A stretch of DNA of 32,155 nucleotides from Chloroflexota bacterium (GTDB lineage Bacteria; Chloroflexota; Dehalococcoidia; DSTF01; RBG-16-68-14): the NCBI GenBank assembly GCA_022565155.1, contig JADFKB010000022.1:1-32155 (forward strand). Reading direction: 5' to 3'. Within the stretch, counting starts at the first letter, position 1; every line of letters starts with the position of its first letter. Shown here in pieces: positions 7,846-15,247 of the stretch. The translations under genes were made by a program, and so were the position numbers. The notes under the pieces are model-generated. The model worked only from the letters and a program-made list of their open reading frames with translations, had not been told where the DNA came from and made no database searches.

Positions 7846-8244
7846 ATGGCTAAGATTCGAGGCCTGACGGAGCTGGTAATCTGGGTCCGTGATATGGAGA
7901 AGGCGCTACATTTCTACCGTGACGCCTTGGGCCTGACCGTAATGTCTCCGCCCGACTTCAGAGGGGCGGTCTTCCTCCAGGTTGGAGAGTCGAAAGAGGT
8001 TCCTCAGCAGATCGTCCTCGTGCCGTTGCCTAAGGACGCTCCTGGCGCACCTGCCGAGCGTTCGCAACGGGCTCTGCATCACATCGGGCTGGAACTCGCG
8101 GCGCAAGACTTCGAACAAGAACGGGAGCGGCTGCAGAGTCTAGGCTTCGAGGTGCGGCTTGGCGAGCATCCGTTTCTCCCTCTGAGAGGGCTGTACATTG
8201 ATGATCCGGACGGCAACGAAGTTGAGCTCATCGCGCTGACCTAA
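7846..8244 (+). CDS. VOC-superfamily (glyoxalase/dioxygenase-fold) protein
   Basis: A 132-residue single-domain vicinal-oxygen-chelate protein: LTELVIWVRDMEKALHFYRDALGL at the N-terminus, HHIGLELA in the middle and LYIDDPDGNEVELI at the end. The usual first metal ligand (His) is replaced by Glu in TELVI, while the central His and final Glu are present, so a Glu/His/Glu site is possible. The start at 7846 is chosen because GGGAGGA precedes it and the VOC fold begins there; the upstream in-frame extension reads into the aldehyde dehydrogenase gene. It is followed after 20 bases by a small hypothetical gene, probably in one operon. The substrate cannot be inferred. Confidence 0.88.
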   Translation: MAKIRGLTELVIWVRDMEKALHFYRDALGLTVMSPPDFRGAVFLQVGESKEVPQQIVLVPLPKDAPGAPAERSQRALHHIGLELAAQDFEQERERLQSLGFEVRLGEHPFLPLRGLYIDDPDGNEVELIALT

Positions 8245-8264
8245 AGGATATCGAAGGGTAGAAG

Positions 8265-8483
8265 ATGGCACGCGAGGCGATAATCCGGCAAGTGAATCGG
8301 TACGACCTCCACGGGGTGGCGTACTATCGGCTCGTCGTTTCCTACAGCGATGAGCCAGACTCCGTGCAGGAGGTTCGCATTTCGCACGATTCCATCTATG
8401 GCGAGCCAGCGGATGGAGATCGCATCCTTGTGGAGGCGATCCTGAACGTTGTCACCGAGGTGCGCAAGAAGACTAGCGAATGA
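8265..8483 (+). CDS. Small conserved-looking hypothetical protein
   Basis: A 72-residue protein that is not recognised. It has an alternating hydrophobic pattern (YYRLVVSYSD, VQEVRISHDSIY, DRILVEAILNVVTEVRKK) that suggests a small beta-rich fold ending in an amphipathic helix. A GAAGGGTAGAAG stretch precedes the ATG. It lies 20 bases after the VOC gene, which supports translation as part of that operon. No Cys residues, signal or membrane segment. The next 156 bases up to the FIST gene contain nothing else convincing. Confidence 0.6.
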   Translation: MAREAIIRQVNRYDLHGVAYYRLVVSYSDEPDSVQEVRISHDSIYGEPADGDRILVEAILNVVTEVRKKTSE

Positions 8484-8639
8484 GTTCCGCCAAGGTCGGC
8501 GCGTCGCGAATCCCGTCGGCCGTCCTTCGCTGGATGAGAGAACCGACGAGGAACTGCCGCTGCAGAACGACCAGGCAGGAGTGCCGACTCAGCTCTCGCA
8601 TTCGAAGGTTGCTGGACGAACCAGCGGAAGAGGAGGATC

Positions 8640-9830
8640 ATGAGCGAGGTTAGAGCTGTTGGAGCCGCCTCGGCGATTGTCCGACATCCTGACTGGAGAG
8701 CGGCCCTAGCAGGAGTCCTGCAGCATGTTACAGATAGGGTCGTAAACCCGGATCTCGCTGTGCTCTTCGCGAGTGCTAGTTACGCCCACGAGTTTCCAGA
8801 GCTGATCGAGCGCGCACAACGAGCGCTGCAGTCGCGTGTGCTGATCGGCTGCTCCGGCCAGGGCGTGATAGGGCCATCAACCGAAGTAGAGGGAGAACCG
8901 GCCCTCGCATTGCTCACCCTCTCGCTGCCGGATGCTGTGCTTGAGGCACGGCACCTGTCGCAGGCTGAGATCGAGCGGTGCGACTCCGCTGATGCTACCC
9001 GAGAGCTGTTGGGCGTTCCATTCGACGATGCCAGTGCCTGGCTTCTACTGGCCGATCCTTTCACACTCGACGCCGAACGGCTACTGGCTGTGTTGTCAGC
9101 GGCCTACCCGGGCGTACCTCTTCTGGGAGGCATGGCATCCGGCGAGACCGACGCTCGGCGAACTCACCTCTTCCTCGACGGGCAGGTTTACGAGGACGGC
9201 GCCCTTGCCCTGGCAGTTGGAGGCCCGCTGACGATTCGAAGCATCGTGTCGCAAGGGTGTAACCCCATTGGCCGCCCCTGGACTATTACTGGCGTGCAGA
9301 ATCAGATAATCAACAGCATCGCGGGTCGGCCAGCGTTGGAAGTCCTCACGGAGACCATCGAACAGCTGCCCGTGGAAGTGCGGCAGCGTGCGCAACAGAA
9401 CCTCCTTGTAGGCTTGGCGATGGATGAGTACCGCGAGGACTTCGGCCGGGGCGATTTCCTGATCCGCAATCTTCTGGGAGCTGATCGAGAGAGTGGCGCC
9501 ATCGCTGTCAGCGCACTTCCACGTGAGGGCCAGACAATCCAGTTCCAGATGCGGGATGCGGAGGCTGCCGACGAGGACCTACGCGTCCTCCTCGACGAGG
9601 AGAAGAGGGCAGCTCTGTCGGGTGGAGGGCCAGTAGCGGCGCTCCTGTGGTCGTGTAACGGCCGAGGCCAGGGGCTCTTTGGGTCGTCGGACCATGATGC
9701 CAAGGCGATAGCGGACATCCTCGGGCCGATTCCGCTGGCCGGCTTCTTCTGCAACGGAGAGATCGGGCCGGTAGGTTCGAAGAACTACCTCCACGGCTTC
9801 ACCGCCAGCATCGCCCTCTTTTCGAAGTAG
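8640..9830 (+). CDS. FIST N-/C-domain sensory protein
   Basis: A 396-residue protein with a FIST_N domain (about residues 30-215) and a FIST_C domain (about 225-375). FIST proteins are thought to bind small ligands such as amino acids and often act as sensory input. Markers are DLAVLFASASYAHEF, VLIGCSGQGVIG, PLLGGMASGE, the N-terminal domain end QGCNPIGRPWTITG and, in FIST_C, AALLWSCNGRG...LFG and PLAGFFCNGEIGPVG. There is no signal peptide or transmembrane segment, so it is cytosolic and a stand-alone sensor, with no GGDEF, kinase or methyl-accepting domain attached. AGGAGGA precedes the ATG by two to three bases. No obvious partner sits beside it; F420-linked roles have been proposed for some FIST proteins, but nothing here supports that. 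Confidence 0.88.
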   Translation: MSEVRAVGAASAIVRHPDWRAALAGVLQHVTDRVVNPDLAVLFASASYAHEFPELIERAQRALQSRVLIGCSGQGVIGPSTEVEGEPALALLTLSLPDAVLEARHLSQAEIERCDSADATRELLGVPFDDASAWLLLADPFTLDAERLLAVLSAAYPGVPLLGGMASGETDARRTHLFLDGQVYEDGALALAVGGPLTIRSIVSQGCNPIGRPWTITGVQNQIINSIAGRPALEVLTETIEQLPVEVRQRAQQNLLVGLAMDEYREDFGRGDFLIRNLLGADRESGAIAVSALPREGQTIQFQMRDAEAADEDLRVLLDEEKRAALSGGGPVAALLWSCNGRGQGLFGSSDHDAKAIADILGPIPLAGFFCNGEIGPVGSKNYLHGFTASIALFSK

Positions 9831-10204
9831 CTAATCCTGGGAAATACAACGTGCCAATCGTGCCAAGGTTGGGCTGCCGGTGGCCCATCGAGCGAGTACG
9901 CTCTGCGCTATGGACGACGGGCACCACTACTCCTCTGGGTACACGTGGCACTTTGGAGAGCACGTTAATCACCCGGCCACCCAACACCAAGCGGTGGACG
10001 AGCTGCATCGGCGCTACGCATAGCCAGTTGTTGGCGGGTGTTGTACGGTATGCCTCACGGCAACCGCGGTGCGTACACGGAAACGGGTGCCCACTTTGTA
10101 TTAGTCAAAGTATCAGTCAAACTCGCCGGCAGGTTTCTGACAGCTTGCCAGCCGCGATCTCCGGTCATGTAGAATGAGCGCGTATCCCGACTTCGTGAGG
10201 TGAT
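9831..10204 (+). promoter_or_regulatory. Non-coding gap with a candidate promoter at 10145-10175
   Basis: No credible gene is present in this 374-base gap. A candidate promoter, TTGCCA (10145-10150) and TAGAAT (10170-10175) with a 19-base spacer, would start transcription near 10182, just ahead of the ribosome site of the CoA-transferase gene. A direct repeat AGTCAAA-GTATC-AGTCAAA lies at about 10103-10121 and could be a regulator site. Both are pattern matches only. Confidence 0.4.
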
Positions 10205-11521
10205 TTGATCTTGGACGAGCGGTGGCGCGAAGAGTATCAACGCAAGCTGACATCTCCGGATGAGGCGGTAACGCTTATACCGGACGGCTCAAGCATCGTA
10301 CAGCCGTTAATCGCCGGGGAGCCCCCAGCCGTGCTCGCGGCGATCGCCGCGCGGGCGCGCAGCGGCGGCTTCACGAGCCTGACGATGCGCGCCTTGCTGC
10401 CGTTCTCCGCAACGAAGGCGACGGTGCTCGATCCCGATCTCAAGGACGTGATCCGCTGGGATTCGCTCTTCGTTGGCGGAGCCGACCGCGCCGCTGTAGC
10501 GGAAGGACGCGCGGGCTTCACGCCGAACTTCTTCCACCAGGTCCCACGGCTGCTCTCCGAATTCATCCCCGTGGATGTCTGCATCGCGACCGTCTCGCCC
10601 ATGGACAGACACGGCTATATGAGCCTGGGCGTCGCCGTTGACTACACGTCGACGGCCGCTCGCGTCGCCAATGTCCTGATCCTTGAGGTGAACTCGCACA
10701 TGCCTCGCACGCATGGCCGCTCGTTCATTCATATCTCGGAAGCGACCGCCGTTGTCGAGAATGACAACCCGCTGCCGGAGCTGCCGACGCCCGCGATGCG
10801 TGACGAAGATGAAGCCATCGGCAAGGCGATCGCCGAGATGGTCCCGAATGGGGCGACGATCCAACTGGGCATCGGTGGCGTGCCGAACGCCGTCGCCCAG
10901 TACCTCCGCGATCATGAAGACCTGGGGATCCACTCCGAGATGTTCACGGATAGCATGGTCGATCTGATTGAAGACGGCGTGGCGAACGGCGTACGGAAGA
11001 CGCTGCACCCCCGGAAGGCGGTCTTCACGTTCGCCGCAGGGTCTGAGAGGTTGTATCGCTTCCTGGATGATAATCCGTACTGTGAGGCACACCCCGTTTC
11101 TTACACGAACAGCCCGGACGTCATCGCGCAGAACAACGAGCTCATCTCGGTGAACGCCGCGATCGAGATCGACCTGAGCGGCCAGTGCTGCGCCGAGTCG
11201 ATCGGTCCCGCGCAGTTCAGCGGGACGGGAGGCCAGGCCGACTTTGTACGGGGCGCCTTCAATTCGCCGGATGGCAAGAGCTTCCTCGCGCTGTACTCGA
11301 CGGCAAAGGGTGGCGAGGTGTCGCGCATCGTTCCGATGTTGACGCTGGGAGCGGTGGTCACCACAGCGCGCCAGGACGTGCATTACGTTGTTTCGGAGTA
11401 CGGCGTCGCGATGCTCAAGGGCAAGTCTGTATCTGAGCGGGCGAGGAGCCTGATCGGACTTGCCCATCCGAAGTTCCGCGACGAGTTGACGGCGGCAGCT
11501 AAGAAGCTTGGCTACCTTTAG
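10205..11521 (+). CDS. Acetyl-CoA hydrolase/transferase family protein (4-hydroxybutyrate CoA-transferase-like)
   Basis: A 438-residue family I CoA-transferase/hydrolase moving CoA between acetyl-CoA and a carboxylic acid, or hydrolysing it. The N-terminal half shows VDVCIATVSPMDRHGYMSLGVAVDY. The C-terminal half shows GATIQLGIGGVPNAVAQYL, the SVNAAIEIDLSGQ motif whose Glu is the likely catalytic carboxylate, ESIG, the GTGGQADFVRGA loop and VVSEYGVAMLKGKS. This matches 4-hydroxybutyrate/butyrate CoA-transferases better than the longer acetyl-CoA hydrolases. Initiation is at TTG, either 10205 or 10211: GAGGTGAT (10197-10204) serves both, with better spacing for 10211. Neighbouring enoyl-CoA hydratase genes fit short-chain acyl-CoA metabolism. 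The exact acid is not predictable. Confidence 0.88.
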   Translation: MILDERWREEYQRKLTSPDEAVTLIPDGSSIVQPLIAGEPPAVLAAIAARARSGGFTSLTMRALLPFSATKATVLDPDLKDVIRWDSLFVGGADRAAVAEGRAGFTPNFFHQVPRLLSEFIPVDVCIATVSPMDRHGYMSLGVAVDYTSTAARVANVLILEVNSHMPRTHGRSFIHISEATAVVENDNPLPELPTPAMRDEDEAIGKAIAEMVPNGATIQLGIGGVPNAVAQYLRDHEDLGIHSEMFTDSMVDLIEDGVANGVRKTLHPRKAVFTFAAGSERLYRFLDDNPYCEAHPVSYTNSPDVIAQNNELISVNAAIEIDLSGQCCAESIGPAQFSGTGGQADFVRGAFNSPDGKSFLALYSTAKGGEVSRIVPMLTLGAVVTTARQDVHYVVSEYGVAMLKGKSVSERARSLIGLAHPKFRDELTAAAKKLGYL

Positions 11522-11536
11522 TCGGGGCGGCGGGGT

Positions 11537-11602
11537 TGGCGCGGGAGACGAGGCTCGAACTCCCGACCCCTTCGGCTCAGCTCAGGACAGGCCTCTGCTT
11601 GG
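11537..11602 (-). other. Degenerate 3' half of a tRNA-Gly with a small insertion
   Basis: On the minus strand this reads CCAAGCAGAGG (11592-11602), then about 21 foreign bases (11571-11591), then a T arm and acceptor ending CTCCCGC-G-CCA (11537-11570). It mirrors the intact tRNA-Gly(CCC) at 31891-31965 from the anticodon loop to the CCA end, with several substitutions. The insert, CCTGTCCTGAGC followed by a CGAAGG-like end, resembles a short interspersed repeat common in environmental GC-rich genomes (from memory, unchecked). The remaining bases 11603-11796 contain no convincing gene. Confidence 0.65.
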
Positions 11603-11796
11603 CGAGAACCGAGTGAGCGTCTCAGGCTGATCTTCTGCGTAGTCGTGCGCGAACTGCGGGACGATGGCCGCGATGTCGGGGACTCGGATGGTGCCGTTGG
11701 ACGGCACCTGGTCCTCACCTGATTAGACCAGACAGACCGCTGCGCTATGCATGGTCAGCGTAGACGTCGTCAATCGTGACGCGCCATAGGGGACCG

Positions 11797-12639
11797 CTAG
11801 TCCGCCCTGATCCGATTGAAGTTGGGAGGCCGCCGCTCGACGAAGGACGCGACGCCCTCCTTGAGGTCCGGCCACTTGCTGCTCTCATCCTGCAGCCGGT
11901 TGGTCTCTCGCATCGCTTCACCCAAAGGCTGAAGGAGCTGGTTGTAGACCTGCTGCTTCATGTGCATGATCGATGTCGGAGAGCACCTGGCCGCGAGATC
12001 GTGGACGTAGGCGTTCGCTTCTTCGAGCAGGCTCTCCGGCGCGGCGACGCGATTCGCAACGCCGAGCCGGAGCGCCTCCGCCCCATCGAACTTCCTGCCG
12101 CTCCACAGGATGTCAAGCGCTCTTGCTGAGCCGATCAGCCGCGGAAGCACCCAGCTCATGCCATGCTCGGCGACGAGGCCCCGATGCGCGAAGACCGTCG
12201 TAAAGACAGCACTCGCGGAAGCAAATCGTAGGTCGCAGCACATGGCCAACGAGAATCCCAGGCCCGCGCAGGCGCCGTTGACAGCCGCGATGATCGGCTT
12301 GCGTACTGAGAACAGGTAGGTGAATGGCCCGCCCCCGAACTCCGAGCGCATCGAATCGACACCAGGCTGGGCCGTCTCGACTTCCCCTCCAGAGGCCATC
12401 GCGGAGATGTCGCCCGCTTCCTGGATCGCCTGGAGGATGCCCATGTCCAAGCCGGCGCAAAAGCCACGCCCCGCGCCGGTCACGACGATGCCAACTACAT
12501 CCTCTCTCTCCTCGGCGTTGGCGACGGCATGCCTGATCTCCTGCATCGTCTGTGCGGTGAGTGCGTTCAGCTTGTCGGGACGATTGAGGGTGATCGTGGC
12601 CACCGGATCAGCGACCTCGTACAGGATCTCTTCGTACAT
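11797..12639 (-). CDS. Enoyl-CoA hydratase/isomerase family protein 1
   Basis: A 280-residue crotonase-fold protein acting on acyl-CoA thioesters. Family blocks are VATITLNRPDKLNALT, GRGFCAGLDM (CoA/oxyanion loop), KPIIAAVNGACAGLGFSLAMCCDLRFAS and HRGLVAEHGMSWVLPRLIG. Both glutamates of true enoyl-CoA hydratases are replaced here: by Ser in GFSLAM and by Phe in TTVFAH. The acidic residue in GLVAEHG is kept, as in isomerase-type members, so simple hydratase activity is doubtful. The C-terminal ERRPPNFNRIRAD end is typical. The start has GGAGGAGG nine bases ahead. A small unrecognised gene begins upstream on the same strand, 24 bases away. A second paralogue lies at 14196-15092. Confidence 0.9.
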   Translation of the reverse strand: MYEEILYEVADPVATITLNRPDKLNALTAQTMQEIRHAVANAEEREDVVGIVVTGAGRGFCAGLDMGILQAIQEAGDISAMASGGEVETAQPGVDSMRSEFGGGPFTYLFSVRKPIIAAVNGACAGLGFSLAMCCDLRFASASAVFTTVFAHRGLVAEHGMSWVLPRLIGSARALDILWSGRKFDGAEALRLGVANRVAAPESLLEEANAYVHDLAARCSPTSIMHMKQQVYNQLLQPLGEAMRETNRLQDESSKWPDLKEGVASFVERRPPNFNRIRAD

Positions 12640-12663
12640 GAACTTGTGCCTCCTCCAGGCCGC

Positions 12664-12891
12664 CTAGGTCTCGCTCAGCCGTTCGATGATGGCGGCGATG
12701 TTCATTGTGCCACTGATGGACTGAGGAATGCCAATGTTTTCATCGAGTGGATCTGCCTTGCCCTCTGAGTTTGGGATTCCCGCCGGCGCCATCGGCACAT
12801 TGAGCAGCTTCATGATCGGGCGCAGGGGTGTTGTATTCGGCGGTTTCGGAGTCGTGATGGGCTCCTGTCCACAAATGTCACGCACCACCAT
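12664..12891 (-). CDS. Possible small protein upstream of enoyl-CoA hydratase 1
   Basis: An open frame of 75 codons (or 49 from an internal ATG at 12813) ends 24 bases before the enoyl-CoA hydratase start, in the same direction. The product is not recognised; its C-terminal part (NIGIPQSISGTMNIAAIIERLSET) looks protein-like and could end in a helix. No good ribosome site is visible at either start, and the first start lies beside the 38-base direct repeat at 12894-12931. It could be a leader gene or non-coding. Confidence 0.35.
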   Translation of the reverse strand: MVVRDICGQEPITTPKPPNTTPLRPIMKLLNVPMAPAGIPNSEGKADPLDENIGIPQSISGTMNIAAIIERLSET

Positions 12892-12893
12892 GA

Positions 12894-12931
12894 TACACGC
12901 CGACCACCACAGCAGGAGATGGCGAGCATGA
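12894..12931 (+). repeat. 38-base direct repeat, copy 1
   Basis: Matches 13212-13249 with two differences. The unit runs from TACACGCCGACC to GCGAGCATGA and contains a GGAG ribosome-like motif ahead of an ATG, so it looks like a copied translation-initiation region. Here the ATG at 12929 opens a 28-codon reading frame (MKEPASAPRRLF...) that overlaps the minus-strand cysteine-rich gene; it is not called as a gene. Confidence 0.7.
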
Positions 12932-12942
12932 AAGAGCCAGCT

Positions 12943-13161
12943 TCAGCGCCACGCCGACTGTTTGTGAGCGGCGTGTGCGCTCTTGCCACCGAGTCCGTAT
13001 CCGTGCGCGTCTAAGAATAGAGCTACGCTGCCGTATTCAGCTTTCACGAGACCGGCCTCGGCAATTCTGTCGTGCCCCGGCTGGAAGAACGAGTCCCTAC
13101 CGCAACCAGCGCCGCAGCCACACCAGCATGTTCCGTTTGGTGTTACCCGCTGTGTCACCAT
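12943..13161 (-). CDS. Small CxCGCG-type cysteine-rich protein
   Basis: A 72-residue protein with TPNGTCWCGCGAGCGRDSFFQPGHD near its N-terminus. The Cys cluster followed by F-x-P-G-H-D is a recurring small motif in actinobacterial and chloroflexi-like proteins and probably binds zinc. The rest (IAEAGLVKAEYGSVALFLDAHGYG) looks helical. The start at 13161 is preferred because GGAGG lies five bases ahead of it, whereas that motif is inside the reading frame for the ATG at 13173. It sits between the two 38-base direct repeats. Function unknown. Confidence 0.6.
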   Translation of the reverse strand: MVTQRVTPNGTCWCGCGAGCGRDSFFQPGHDRIAEAGLVKAEYGSVALFLDAHGYGLGGKSAHAAHKQSAWR

Positions 13162-13211
13162 TCTGACCTCCATTCTGAGAGCCTCATTCTAACAGAAGCC
13201 TACCGACGTGC

Positions 13212-13249
13212 TACACGCCGACCACCACAGCAGGAGGTGACGAGCATGA
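13212..13249 (+). repeat. 38-base direct repeat, copy 2
   Basis: Partner of 12894-12931. This copy holds a strong AGGAGGTGA followed by GAGC-ATG at 13246, opening an 11-codon frame (MTLRTAALATL, stop at 13279-13281). That could be a leader peptide for the membrane-protein gene at 13326, or chance. The repeats sit 318 bases apart around the small cysteine-rich gene. Confidence 0.7.
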
Positions 13250-13325
13250 CACTACGCACCGCAGCACTCGCGACCCTCTGAACGAACCGGCAGCGGCTAT
13301 CCTAAAAGGTCACCATCGGACTAAC

Positions 13326-14000
13326 ATGTGGAGTGGTAGCGTTCAAGGGCAGGTCAATCTTGTGAAGCGGATCGTGTTTTTGGCGATGGTCGGAGAGCTG
13401 GCTTGGTCGAACGTCCTTCTCGTGCTGTCCATCGCGCGACCCGACCGTCGTCATTGGCCTCCGCCCGATTCGCCGTCGCGTGATCACCGCATGACCCGAA
13501 TCGGCCAGGTGATCGGCCCGCTGACCGTCCCGGGGCTCCTCGCGCTCGGTATCGCCGACTCAAACAGTTCGCCTTTTAGCGATCGCGCATCGACTGCACT
13601 CGGAGCGATTCTGTTCTTGCTTGGCGGCGGGTTCGCGCTTTGGGGCTATCTGACCTTGGGCGTTCGTGCCTCCCAAGGCCAGTATGAAGGTCTAGTGGCA
13701 ACGGGTGCATACCGACACTCTCGCCATCCGCAGTATGTCGGCAGTATAGCTTGTTTCCTTGGATACGCGATGGTGTGCAAGTCGCGTCTCACGCTCGTTG
13801 TATGGGCGCTCTGGGCGGCGTGGTTCCTCCTGGCGCCGTTCGCAGAAGAGCCATGGTTACGTGATCGACTTGGCAGTGCCTACGACGAGTATGCCGCCAA
13901 CGTTCCTCGGTTCCTCGGCTGGCCGAGTTCCGGGAAGGCTGTCGAACTTCGAGCCCCGGGCCTCGAACGCAACCCTTCGTCACCAGCACGTCTGGAATAG
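13326..14000 (+). CDS. Isoprenylcysteine carboxyl methyltransferase (ICMT/PEMT)-like membrane protein
   Basis: A 224-residue integral membrane protein with about four hydrophobic segments. The C-terminal signature GAYRHSRHPQYVGSI followed by EEPWLRDRLGSAYDEYAANVPRFL is that of the ICMT/phospholipid methyltransferase family, which binds S-adenosylmethionine at the membrane face (the RHPxY and E-E-x-x-L parts). Bacterial members methylate unknown lipids or isoprenoids. The start is uncertain: the ATG at 13326 has AAAAGGT about 14 bases upstream, while an in-frame GTG at 13362 would give a shorter N-terminus. It ends 82 bases before the 5' tRNA-Gly remnant and is transcribed opposite to that tRNA. 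Confidence 0.8.
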   Translation: MWSGSVQGQVNLVKRIVFLAMVGELAWSNVLLVLSIARPDRRHWPPPDSPSRDHRMTRIGQVIGPLTVPGLLALGIADSNSSPFSDRASTALGAILFLLGGGFALWGYLTLGVRASQGQYEGLVATGAYRHSRHPQYVGSIACFLGYAMVCKSRLTLVVWALWAAWFLLAPFAEEPWLRDRLGSAYDEYAANVPRFLGWPSSGKAVELRAPGLERNPSSPARLE

Positions 14001-14081
14001 CTGCGCCGTAACTCACAGCACATAACTGGGCCAGTTTTGATTGACTTCTCACATCTGAAGCACAGCGCTCAGCGCGAGATA

Positions 14082-14150
14082 CTTGGGAAGCAGACGCTCT
14101 ACCACTGAGCTACTCACGCTCGTGTGTATGATAGCGTAGCGGCGCGTTAG
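14082..14150 (-). other. Orphan 5' half of tRNA-Gly(CCC) with its promoter flank
   Basis: On the minus strand, 14119 to 14082 reads an acceptor 5' strand (GCGTGAG), a D arm (TAGCTCAGTGGTAGAGC) and the anticodon arm up to CTTCCCAAG, then stops matching. The upstream flank also resembles that of the intact tRNA: both carry a CGCGCCGCTA-CGCTATC-like stretch that is probably the tRNA promoter. Compared with the intact gene at 31891-31965 the acceptor has a G-to-T change. There is no 3' half here, so it cannot be a functional tRNA. The break is in the anticodon loop. Confidence 0.8.
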
Positions 14151-14195
14151 CCAGCGTGGGAACGACGCTTAGCCTGTGGGTGTTCGCTGCCGCGC

Positions 14196-15092
14196 CTACT
14201 CAGACTCCAACCACTGGTTGAAGTGCGGCGCGCGCTTCTCCCGGAAGGCGGCGATGCCCTCGCCCGCGTCTGGGTGATGGTCGCTGATCGCGGTCTTCGT
14301 CGCGATATCGTCGAACGCCTCCATCATGTTCATCTCCCAGGCGTTGTAGACAGAGCGCTTAAGCAGCCGCATCGCCACCTGCGGGCCCTGGGCGAGCTCA
14401 TGGGCGAGCTCCATCGCGCGGGCCATGAGCTGCTCCGGCTCCACGGCTTCATGTACCAGACCGAGCTCTTGCGCCTCGACGCCGTTGACGACGCGCTTGC
14501 GCATGAGGAAGTCCATCGTCCTCGCCACGCCGATGATCTGGACGAGCAAGTAGTGCCCGCCTTCGTCGGGCTGCAGCCCGAAGCGGAGCGTCGCGCTGCT
14601 CATCCGTGCTGTCTTCGCCGCGATCCTGAAGTCGCACGAGAGGGCGAGCGAGAGCCCCGTCTGCACGGTGATGCCGTTGATCGCGGCGATCGATAGCTTG
14701 TCGAGGGCGCGGATCGACATGTTCACGGACTGCGAGAGCGCGCGCAGTCCGTCATACGTTCCGATGGCAGAGATGCGGCGTCCCTCGCGTGCAGCCGCGC
14801 TCCAGGGATCGGCGATCTTCGGCGCGAGCGCCTCGCCCTTCGACCGCGGCCTGCCGTCACCGTCGCCGCCCAGATCCGGGCCACCGTCGCCGCTGCAGAA
14901 GGCCCGCCCCTCGCCCGTGAAGACGACGACGCGCACGCGGTCATCCAGCTGCGCCTGCGTCACCGTCTCGACGATGTCTCGTTTCATGCCAACGGTCATC
15001 GGGTTGAGACGCTCCGGCTCGTTGAGCGTGATCACAGCGACGCCGGAATCGTGCAGAGCGACTTCGAACCCGCGGAATGCACCTTCGTTCAT
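14196..15092 (-). CDS. Enoyl-CoA hydratase/isomerase family protein 2
   Basis: A 298-residue crotonase-fold protein. Visible blocks are VAVITLNEPERLNPMT, GRAFCSGDGGPDLGG, KLSIAAINGITVQTGLSLALSCDFRIAA and FGLQPDEGGHYLLVQIIG. As in the first paralogue, the two hydratase glutamates are missing (Ser and Thr in their places) while an Asp-Glu pair sits in the GLQPDEGG turn, pointing to an isomerase-like or other crotonase reaction. An insertion of about 30 residues rich in Gly/Asp/Arg follows the oxyanion loop, which makes it longer than typical. GAGGAGA precedes the ATG by six bases. Together with the CoA-transferase and acyl-CoA dehydrogenase it suggests fatty or aromatic acyl-CoA turnover (inference). 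Confidence 0.9.
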   Translation of the reverse strand: MNEGAFRGFEVALHDSGVAVITLNEPERLNPMTVGMKRDIVETVTQAQLDDRVRVVVFTGEGRAFCSGDGGPDLGGDGDGRPRSKGEALAPKIADPWSAAAREGRRISAIGTYDGLRALSQSVNMSIRALDKLSIAAINGITVQTGLSLALSCDFRIAAKTARMSSATLRFGLQPDEGGHYLLVQIIGVARTMDFLMRKRVVNGVEAQELGLVHEAVEPEQLMARAMELAHELAQGPQVAMRLLKRSVYNAWEMNMMEAFDDIATKTAISDHHPDAGEGIAAFREKRAPHFNQWLESE

Positions 15093-15207
15093 CTTGGTCT
15101 CCTCTCGTACCAGGTCCGGCGCAGGGCGCGCCGCGACTCGACTATCCTACCACCGTTTCGCAAGGCCCGCACTCGTTACGATGGGACGCCGTGACGGCCG
15201 CGGGATG

Positions 15208-15238
15208 TTGCTGCGGCGCATGGACGACTTGCTATAGT
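15208..15238 (+). promoter_or_regulatory. Candidate promoter for a leaderless transcript
   Basis: TTGCTG (15208-15213) and TATAGT (15233-15238) are spaced 19 bases apart, and TATAGT ends nine bases before the ATG at 15248. The expected transcription start coincides with the start codon, and no Shine-Dalgarno motif is visible, so the downstream gene may be leaderless. Confidence 0.4.
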
Positions 15239-15247
15239 TCCAGCGGC

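Noticed and set aside
9851-10177. Open frame of 108 codons in the gap before the CoA-transferase
   Set aside because: No ribosome site, no protein-like pattern, and it overlaps the likely promoter.
10307-11467. Long antisense open frame (386 codons, minus strand) inside the CoA-transferase gene
   Set aside because: It is a shadow of high-GC codon usage opposite a well-supported enzyme, and its product is Arg-rich with no recognisable domain.
11718-11755. tRNA-like D arm and anticodon stem on the minus strand (GCGCAGCGG..., loop with CTA)
   Set aside because: The stems are weak, the loop lacks the usual pyrimidine at its first position, and no matching acceptor or T arm follows; not a credible tRNA.
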